A stretch of 10,101 nt of DNA, from NCBI GenBank assembly GCA_025356925.1, contig JANXQE010000090.1, forward strand, positions 1 to 10,101, read 5' to 3'. Origin of the DNA: Limisphaerales bacterium (GTDB lineage: Bacteria > Verrucomicrobiota > Verrucomicrobiia > Limisphaerales > UBA8199). The translations under genes and the position numbers were made by a program. This document shows, piece by piece, positions 6,103 to 10,101 of this stretch (positions within the stretch are counted from its first letter, which is position 1; each line of letters begins with the position of its first letter). Below the pieces are notes generated by a model that was not told the DNA's origin, ran no database searches, and was given only the letters and a program-made list of their open reading frames with translations.

Positions 6103-6624
6103 CTAACCCGGAGACGCAGAAGCATCCGGAGCTGCCTCCGTCGCTCCCAGGTTGTCCACTGCGGCCGCCGCCTGGCTGAAACGCGCCAAACGAGGGAACA
6201 GTTTCTGGCCCCTCCGCCGGAGGTCGAACATGTGTTGAGGCGCTTCACTCATCCACTTCAATGCCGGATGGGCGAACTCGATGAAGCCAATGGTGACGCC
6301 CGCGACCAAAACCAAGAGCGCAACGGCCGCGGAGAGCGCCGGCGGAATATGGTATTGCGCCAACCACCGAATCAGCGGCTTAAGCGCCATGCCGCCGACG
6401 CAGGCCAGGAAAATGGGCAGGATGACGGGACGGGCGAAGTAAAGGAAGGCGACCGTGCCCAGTACAACCAAAACAATTTGCAACGGTGTCGGTTTGGCCG
6501 CCGGCGCCGCCTCCGGCGGAGCGGGAGACGCTTCGCTGGCGTCGAGCGCGCTTGCCCGCGGCTGCGCGGCTGCGGTCCAATCTCCATTGCCCGCGTCCCG
6601 CCGGGGTGGTGGATCTGCGTCCAT
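6103..6624 (-). pseudogene. Truncated AI-2E-family transporter (N-terminal part only)
   Basis: The open frame has 173 residues. After a Pro/Ala-rich cytoplasmic stretch (1-46) come hydrophobic segments typical of the start of AI-2E/YdiK-type permeases: LQIVLVVLGTVAFLYFARPV, then ILPIFLACVGGMALKPLIRWL, then a helix at about 95-117. The FARPVILPIFLA and LKPLIRWL motifs are characteristic. Full members have about 350-400 residues and eight helices, but here the frame ends at TAG 6103 just after a Lys/Arg-rich segment and an Ala/Ser-rich tail. The following 180 bases hold no convincing continuation in any minus-strand frame, so the last five helices are missing. This looks like a decayed or truncated gene, although a short expressed membrane protein cannot be excluded. 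ATG 6624 follows the DUF3309 gene by 77 bases, probably in one transcript. Confidence 0.75.
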
Positions 6625-6701
6625 TGTTATCTCGGTCCGCCTTTACGACGATCCGTTAAGCCAAACTTCCTCAACCGCCGCCTCGGTGCAGCCCAGGCTG
6701 C

Positions 6702-6857
6702 TCAAACTCTTCCCAGCAAAACCAGGACGACCAGGATCACCAGGACGACGCCCAGTCCGCCGCTCGGGTAATAAACCCAGCTCCGGCTGTGCGGCCAGGT
6801 GGGGAGTGCACCGAGCAACATCAACACCAGCAGAATCACTAGAACAGTTCCTAACAT
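6702..6857 (-). CDS. DUF3309 family 51-residue membrane protein
   Basis: ATG 6857 to TGA 6702 encodes 51 residues. Two hydrophobic helices, residues 1-18 (MLGTVLVILLVLMLLGAL) and about 34-49 (LGVVLVILVVLVLLGR), flank the hallmark PTWPHSRSW and a PSGGLG turn. This is the DUF3309 pattern, a family of tiny inner-membrane proteins widespread in soil bacteria and often found beside stress genes. The two helices look like internal repeats of each other (LGTVLVILLVLMLLG and LGVVLVILVVLVLLG). A good Shine-Dalgarno (AAAGGA) lies about 6 bases before the ATG. The biochemical role is unknown. Confidence 0.88.
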   Translation of the reverse strand: MLGTVLVILLVLMLLGALPTWPHSRSWVYYPSGGLGVVLVILVVLVLLGRV

Positions 6858-6895
6858 AAGTTTCCTTTCAGTACCCGAATAGAGTCAGCCGACCC

Positions 6896-6923
6896 GCCAG
6901 ACAGCGGTTGTGCGCTGTCTGGC
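6896..6923. terminator. Perfect 11-bp hairpin upstream of the DUF3309 gene
   Basis: GCCAGACAGCG (6896-6906) and CGCTGTCTGGC (6913-6923) are perfect complements around GTTGTG. It lies about 40 bases before the DUF3309 ATG and 100 bases after the YihY stop. On the plus strand TTT follows, and on the minus strand GGGTCGG follows, so it is not a textbook intrinsic terminator. It may separate the YihY and DUF3309 transcripts or act as a leader structure. Confidence 0.5.
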
Positions 6924-7025
6924 TTTCCGTCGGGAAATCTAAGTCGTCCGCCGTTCGAGCCGGGAGAACGTCGCTGAAACACCGCGCGTTCGCTACGGGG
7001 GGGTTTCCCCCACATAAAATCGCGG

Positions 7026-7946
7026 TCATCGCGTCGCGGGCGGTCCCAGCGCTTTGGATTGGGCGGCGCAGAGGCAGGCGCCGAAGATGATGACGCACCC
7101 GGAGAGATAAATCCACAGCAGCAACGCCATCATCCCGCCAAACGCTCCGTAGACCGCGTTCAACGTAGAGACGTCCTTTAGGTAGATCAGGAACACACTC
7201 TCGCCCGCTTGCAAGAGCATCGAGGCGTACAGGGCCGCAGCCCAGACTTCGGCAAACCGCGTGATCCGGCGCGGCGCAAGCCTGTAAAACAGGCTCAGAC
7301 TGAAGAAGACAACCAAAAACGGGATGAAAAGACTCCCCAGGCCGTAGACCCAGGAACGCATATTATGACCTGGAAACAGCCAACCCTCGGCCATTCTCAT
7401 GAGCACCGGCACCGCCATGCCCAGGAGGATCGCACCTGCCGTACTGCCGAGCAGCACCAGGCTCTTCAGCGGCAGCCGCCACCAATTGTAATCCCCGATG
7501 CCCCAGGCGCGGTTGGTCGCGCAGATGAGCGTGGTGAAGCATTGGAGGGCGGCCCAGATCAGAATGAGAAACGCGACCACGCCTGCCCGCTCGCGGGTCT
7601 TGATCACGCCGGCGATGGTGTCGAAGATGTGACTTTGCATCCCCCCACTAATCGGGACATAGGTCTCAATATAGCCAATGACCTCCGTCCCGGCCCTCTC
7701 CCGATCGATAAATAACGAGGCGATCGTGACGAGCAGGACCATCAAAGGAAACAGCGAGAAGAACGCATTGAAGGCGAACGCTCCGGCCCACTGTGCCCCG
7801 TTCATTCGCAAATATTTTTTGACGGCGAGACCGAGGATAGCCCAGACGCGGCGAGCTCCTTGGCCAGGCCGGCTTGAACTGAGTAGTGGACACACCCTCT
7901 GTATAATCGGGTTCACGACAGCTCGATGGGCGGGCTTAACCCGCAC
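7026..7946 (-). CDS. YihY/BrkB family integral membrane protein
   Basis: The protein has up to 306 residues. The frame begins at GTG 7946 without a clear Shine-Dalgarno; GTG codons at 7916 and 7895 are alternatives, and conserved sequence starts near residue 32. The family signature is visible: AFAFNAFFSLFPLMVLLV (57-74), WAALQCFTTLICATNRAWGI (131-150), YRLAPRRITRFAEVWAAAL (221-239) and the last helix YGAFGGMMALLLWIY (266-280). About six membrane helices are expected. YihY/BrkB proteins were once called ribonuclease BN by mistake; the true function is unknown, with reported roles in serum resistance and stress tolerance. The gene follows the yqjD-E-K-like genes by 34 bases and likely belongs to that operon. 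Length and helix layout are normal. Confidence 0.9.
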   Translation of the reverse strand: MRVKPAHRAVVNPIIQRVCPLLSSSRPGQGARRVWAILGLAVKKYLRMNGAQWAGAFAFNAFFSLFPLMVLLVTIASLFIDRERAGTEVIGYIETYVPISGGMQSHIFDTIAGVIKTRERAGVVAFLILIWAALQCFTTLICATNRAWGIGDYNWWRLPLKSLVLLGSTAGAILLGMAVPVLMRMAEGWLFPGHNMRSWVYGLGSLFIPFLVVFFSLSLFYRLAPRRITRFAEVWAAALYASMLLQAGESVFLIYLKDVSTLNAVYGAFGGMMALLLWIYLSGCVIIFGACLCAAQSKALGPPATR

Positions 7947-7980
7947 AATTCACGCATTGCTGACAGCGCAAGGGACCCGC

Positions 7981-8310
7981 CTAACCGCGCTGCTTTTTTT
8001 CACCGTGACTCCGGAACGCGACCCAAACCGTCGAGGCCAGGCGCGCGCCGTTCAGCATCTTTTGAACCCACGAGCGCGCCGGGGTTCCGGGGGTTGACGG
8101 ACCGCGCCGCCAGGCCGAAACGCCGGCCGCCAGCAATCCAGCCGATGAAGCCCACGCGGCAATGGTTTTAGCACGATGAGCCAGCCGGGCAACTCCGTGG
8201 GTGATCGTCTCCCATTCCTCCGATAAGTGGGCACGGTTGAGTTCACTCTCCGCGATCAACAGTTGCTTCCGGGATTCGAGCGGGCTTAGGTAAGATTTTT
8301 TTCGAAACAT
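7981..8310 (-). CDS. YqjK-like protein
   Basis: The protein has 109 residues from ATG 8310, which has a strong AAAGGA Shine-Dalgarno seven bases upstream. The frame extends further upstream, but that part has no conserved features. Residues 10-50 are a charged helix (ESRKQLLIAESELNRAHLSE, then EWETITHGVARLAHRA). Residues 49-65 are a short hydrophobic Ala-rich segment, followed by a basic tail (WRRG, then RLASTVWVAFRSHGEKK). This order of charged helix, short hydrophobic segment and basic helix matches Enterobacterial YqjK, and the gene order after DUF883 and YqjE supports it. It overlaps the YqjE-like gene by 25 bases, indicating translational coupling. The function is unknown and the assignment relies partly on gene order. 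Confidence 0.65.
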   Translation of the reverse strand: MFRKKSYLSPLESRKQLLIAESELNRAHLSEEWETITHGVARLAHRAKTIAAWASSAGLLAAGVSAWRRGPSTPGTPARSWVQKMLNGARLASTVWVAFRSHGEKKQRG

Positions 8311-8675
8311 GCGCGATCCTTTCGGAGCTGATCCATTGTGGCCGGAAGATTCTGCCAGTCGCGCAGGAGCAGGGTCAGGCGCCGGTACAGCCAAGTCGCC
8401 GCGGCACCGTAGAGGCACGCCAGCGCCAGCAGCACGCCCACGCGTGAGAACTCCCACAATAAAACTACGGTGGCACCGGTGAGCGCCGCTCCGGCCAGCA
8501 GACACAGGGCCGCCACTCCGAGGGCCAGCAGGATGGCATGCAGGAGGCGCTCCCGCTCCTCCTGCACTTCCACCATCAACAACTCCAGGCGGTTTCCACC
8601 GAGGGTCAATAGCCGGCGCACGAAGCGCCTCGACGTCTCGACAAGTTTCCCGGTATCGCTGGTGGGCGGCTCCAT
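8286..8675 (-). CDS. YqjE/DUF1469 family membrane protein (phage-holin superfamily III fold)
   Basis: The protein has 129 residues from ATG 8675, which has GAGGG five bases upstream. An in-frame ATG at 8690 would add five residues and overlap the DUF883 stop, but its Shine-Dalgarno is too close. Residues 10-44 form an amphipathic charged helix (RRLLTLGGNRLELLMVEVQE). Two membrane helices follow, about 45-72 (LLHAILLALGVAALCLLAGA) and 78-98. The polar tail contains LLRDWQNLPAT and ends FEKNLT. Databases often name this family phage holin, but chromosomal members beside DUF883 (E. coli yqjE) are inner-membrane proteins without lysis function. It sits in a yqjD-yqjE-yqjK order and overlaps the next gene by 25 bases. 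Confidence 0.85.
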   Translation of the reverse strand: MEPPTSDTGKLVETSRRFVRRLLTLGGNRLELLMVEVQEERERLLHAILLALGVAALCLLAGAALTGATVVLLWEFSRVGVLLALACLYGAAATWLYRRLTLLLRDWQNLPATMDQLRKDRACFEKNLT

Positions 8676-8682
8676 GGCGCCC

Positions 8683-8988
8683 TCAATCATCGCTCCGGGA
8701 GCGCCGGCGCGAGGCTAGATAGCCAATCAGAGCTCCGACCCCGAAGGCGATGGCGACAGTTTGATAGGGATTCTCGCGGATCACCTCGTCCGCGGCTTTG
8801 GCGTGCTCGACCGCTTTTTCGCGGACCTTGCCGATCAGCTCCTTGCCGCTTGCCAACGCGGCTGCGAGCCGCTTGCGAGCCTCCACGACTTTATCGCCCG
8901 CGACGTCGGCGGTGGCGGCTACCAGCGCGCGCGCATCTTCGGCGAGCGTGCCCAGGTTGTTTTCATCTGCTTGGTTGTGTTTATCCAT
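8683..8988 (-). CDS. DUF883 (YqjD/ElaB-type) membrane-anchored stress protein
   Basis: The protein has 101 residues. Residues 10-70 are a long Ala/Lys/Glu amphipathic helix (ALVAATADVAGDKVVEARKR, GKELIGKVREKAVEHAKAAD). They end in the family hallmark DEVIRENPYQTVAIAFG, which leads into a Gly-rich C-terminal anchor (VGALIGYLASRRR). In E. coli the homologues YqjD and ElaB attach ribosomes to the inner membrane in stationary phase and are stress-induced; the same role here is inference. It is the first gene of a compact operon with YqjE- and YqjK-like genes (gap of seven bases, then overlap). The leader is long, about 180 bases, if the promoter at 9177-9195 is used. Confidence 0.92.
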   Translation of the reverse strand: MDKHNQADENNLGTLAEDARALVAATADVAGDKVVEARKRLAAALASGKELIGKVREKAVEHAKAADEVIRENPYQTVAIAFGVGALIGYLASRRRSRSDD

Positions 8989-9127
8989 AGTATTTTGCTC
9001 TTTCGATTTTGTTTTGCTGAATTCGTTGAGAAGGCTTGCTGCTCGTTGTTAGCTAAAAGTGATGTTTCAGCCGAATTGGGCTACCTCCCGGATGGGGCTG
9101 GTGCCGTTGATGGCTTCGATGAACTGC

Positions 9128-9146
9128 TTGTGATTGGGTATCATAA
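9128..9146. repeat. Imperfect leader dyad of the DUF883 operon, homologous to that at 691-711
   Basis: TTGTGAT (9128-9134) and ATCATAA (9140-9146) are arms with one mismatch around TGGGT. Both the arms and flanking bases resemble the PRC-barrel leader: on the plus strand both read TTGTGAT, five bases, ATCAYAACG, two bases, GATG. The central five bases differ almost completely while the arms are kept, which favours a binding site or hairpin. The sequence lies 20-40 bases downstream of the predicted start near 9168. Confidence 0.45.
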
Positions 9147-9176
9147 CGTTGATGCATTTGAGCTGCCTCTTCTTTA

Positions 9177-9195
9177 CTAGCTAATGGAGGGCCAA
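9177..9195 (-). promoter_or_regulatory. Sigma-54-type -24/-12 promoter candidate of the DUF883-YqjE-YqjK-YihY operon
   Basis: On the minus strand this reads TTGGCCCTCCATTAGCTAG, identical at 18 of 19 positions to the element at 750-768. GG (9193-9192) and GC (9181-9180) are 10 bases apart. The predicted start is near 9168, giving a leader of about 180 bases with the dyad at 9128-9146. The matching upstream box at 9214-9223 supports a real regulatory module. Confidence 0.45.
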
Positions 9196-9213
9196 CCCAA
9201 CGCGCGGCGCGCT

Positions 9214-9223
9214 AACCTCATCG
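9214..9223 (-). promoter_or_regulatory. Conserved upstream box (CGATGAGGTT), partner of the box at 787-796
   Basis: CGATGAGGTT (minus strand) ends 18 bases before TTGGCC of the promoter at 9177-9195. It matches the PRC-barrel upstream box at 9 of 10 positions, at the same distance. It is a candidate activator binding site, but nothing in the window identifies the factor. Confidence 0.35.
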
Positions 9224-9498
9224 ATCCGCCCTAATTATGGGGCTTAAGCTCACCTTTGGGGATGCTGGGAAGAAGATCAAAGCATTGCAATCTGCAAGAC
9301 CGCGGCCACGGCAACTTGCACTTTGCAAAGTTGACGAGAGGCTGGGCCTGGGTTCCTTGAACTCGATCGCTGGATGGTTTCTCCCCCCATGCCAACCCGA
9401 GAATCCTAACGCCCCCGGTTGCGGCCAAGGAGGTTGCGGTTATTCGAACGCGGCCGCCTGGATTTGCGCGAACCGCGCCAGGCCCGGGCGAAACGTCC

Positions 9499-9517
9499 AT
9501 GGCACACCACGCGCTAA
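9499..9517 (+). promoter_or_regulatory. Weak sigma-54-like element upstream of the sll1863-like lipoprotein
   Basis: ATGGCACACCACGCGCTAA has a perfect TGGCAC -24 half. GG (9501-9502) and GC (9513-9514) are 10 bases apart, and the following TAA resembles the other candidates. The -12 half lacks TT before GC. The predicted start near 9526 would give a 90-base leader. It could be a chance match. Confidence 0.2.
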
Positions 9518-9615
9518 AGGTATTGCACGGACATGAAGGGCTCCGCAGGGAAGGGGATCAGATTGCCGTCGATGTAAACGCAGCACACAAAACACACAAT
9601 CAAAGCACGACCACT

Positions 9616-10062
9616 ATGAACCATAAGCATCTACTCATCACCCTCCTGGGTCTCTCTGGTCTCGCCGCCGGCTGCGACAAAGAGGCGACCACCTCTCAGC
9701 AACTCGACAAGGTTCAAACTGAAACCAAACAGGCCGCGCAGGATATGAAGGATTATACCTACGCCCAAAAATCCGCTTTTGTCGAATCAATGCAAGGCCA
9801 GTTGGCCGCTCTGAATCGGGATTTGGATCAACTCTCGGCCAAAGTCGAAAAATCCAGCGACACCGCCAAAGCCGACGCGAAACCCAAGCTCCAGGCGTTG
9901 CGCGACCAGGCGAATAAACTCAACCAGCAACTCGACAAGGCCAAAAACGCCACCGCGTCCACTTGGGACGACGTCAAAGCCGGCTCCAAGAAGGCCTACC
10001 TCGAGTTAGCCGACAGTTTCCAGCAAGCCAGACAGTGGGTGAGTGACAAGATCGCACCATAA
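9616..10062 (+). CDS. sll1863-like stress response lipoprotein with long coiled coil
   Basis: The protein has 148 residues from ATG 9616. The frame is open upstream, but only this start gives a signal peptide. Residues 1-19 end in a lipobox, LAAGC, with Cys20 as the lipid site. The mature part is almost entirely helical and coiled-coil: QQLDKVQTETKQAAQDMKDY, then the conserved YAQKSAFVESMQGQLAALNRDLDQLSAKVEKS in two heptad blocks, then LNQQLDKAKNATASTWDDVK and a C-terminal AYLELADSFQQARQWVSDKI. The block from YAQK to SDKI matches the sll1863-type stress protein family. No function has been demonstrated for this family as far as I know. This copy would be anchored to the inner or outer membrane facing the periplasm. 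There is no clear Shine-Dalgarno. It is the only plus-strand gene seen and is divergent from the DUF883 operon. Confidence 0.85.
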   Translation: MNHKHLLITLLGLSGLAAGCDKEATTSQQLDKVQTETKQAAQDMKDYTYAQKSAFVESMQGQLAALNRDLDQLSAKVEKSSDTAKADAKPKLQALRDQANKLNQQLDKAKNATASTWDDVKAGSKKAYLELADSFQQARQWVSDKIAP

Positions 10063-10101
10063 CCGCGCGAACCAAAGTCTATGGACAACGACCGGCGCTT
10101 G

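Larger units (their letters stand above)
9185..9615. other. Intergenic region between divergent DUF883 operon and sll1863-like gene
   Basis: This 430-base stretch separates two divergently transcribed units. On the left it contains the minus-strand promoter module at 9177-9223. In the middle is a perfect palindrome CTTTGCAAAG (9321-9330) nested in CAACTT/AAGTTG arms (9312-9333). On the right is a weak plus-strand sigma-54-like element at 9499-9517. No reading frame here shows recognisable protein features. Confidence 0.55.

Noticed and set aside
7967..7983. Minus-strand GGCGGGTCCCTTGC ahead of the YihY gene (GG-N10-GC)
   Set aside because: It lacks the TGGCAC half and the TTAGCTAG end, and it overlaps the end of the YqjK-like gene. 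It is probably chance in GC-rich DNA.
9040..9054. Plus-strand CGTTGTTAGCTA, identical over 12 bases to the promoter at 5930-5947
   Set aside because: The -24 half has TG instead of the required GG, it points into the DUF883 leader as antisense, and no gene follows. It is kept only as a possible decayed copy.
9060..9157. Short minus-strand frames in the DUF883 leader (25-34 residues, one containing FIEAINGTSPIREV)
   Set aside because: The only ATG with a ribosome binding site places that site before the predicted transcription start. A faint peptide-level resemblance to the 691-720 region is equally explained by the shared dyad.
9231..9500. 89-residue minus-strand open frame between the divergent genes
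   Set aside because: No recognisable domain, signal or membrane segment, and no ribosome binding site. It looks like a chance frame in GC-rich DNA.
10081..10101. Possible start of another plus-strand gene (MDNDRRL) at the right edge
   Set aside because: Only seven codons are present and there is no ribosome binding site, so nothing can be said about it.
1..10101. CRISPR arrays, insertion sequences, tRNA or rRNA genes, toxin-antitoxin or phage-defence genes
   Set aside because: No regular direct repeats, transposase motifs, cloverleaf sequences or rRNA-like stretches were found. The YqjE-like 'holin' name does not indicate a prophage.

Overview
The window is a dense run of small stress-response and cell-envelope genes, nearly all on the minus strand, with one plus-strand gene at the right end. 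The gene content suggests a Gram-negative soil bacterium, most plausibly of the Verrucomicrobiota. The reasons are moderately high GC, often weak Shine-Dalgarno sequences, and the combination of PRC-barrel, CsbD, Ohr, DUF3309, DUF883/YqjE/YqjK, YihY and sll1863-type proteins with an MlaA-type outer-membrane protein. This taxonomic placement is an inference from gene content and has not been tested.

Layout, left to right. A double PRC-barrel protein runs off the left edge (1-656), and a long leader lies upstream of it (657-967). Next come a metallothionein-like Cys-rich protein (968-1363), a chimeric protein that joins a CsbD-like N-terminus to the back half of a ferritin-like domain (1434-1901), an Ohr/OsmC peroxidase (1990-2403) and a 35-residue membrane peptide (2470-2577). 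An envelope pair follows: a transglutaminase-like cysteine protease homologue (2700-3599) and a 649-residue fusion of an MlaA/VacJ domain to an alpha/beta-hydrolase (3654-5603). After it come a His/Tyr/Gly-rich lipoprotein (5670-5876), a truncated AI-2E-family transporter remnant (6103-6624) and a DUF3309 micro-protein (6702-6857). The next block is a YihY/BrkB membrane protein (7026-7946) preceded by a tightly packed yqjD-yqjE-yqjK-like operon (8988 down to 7981). A 430-base intergenic region separates this from a plus-strand sll1863-like lipoprotein (9616-10062).

The genes fit one theme: protection against osmotic, oxidative, metal and envelope stress. Ohr removes organic hydroperoxides. 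The metallothionein-like and ferritin-like proteins would handle metals. The DUF883/YqjE/YqjK, YihY, DUF3309 and MlaA proteins act at membranes.

The most notable non-coding signal is a set of GG-N10-GC (sigma-54 type -24/-12) elements ending in TTAGCTAG upstream of three of these genes: PRC-barrel, His-rich lipoprotein and DUF883. In each case a dyad lies just downstream. Two of the three, upstream of the PRC-barrel and DUF883 genes 8.4 kb apart, also share a 9/10-identical upstream box at exactly the same spacing and a homologous leader dyad. This suggests a dispersed, co-regulated stress regulon with a duplicated promoter-leader module.
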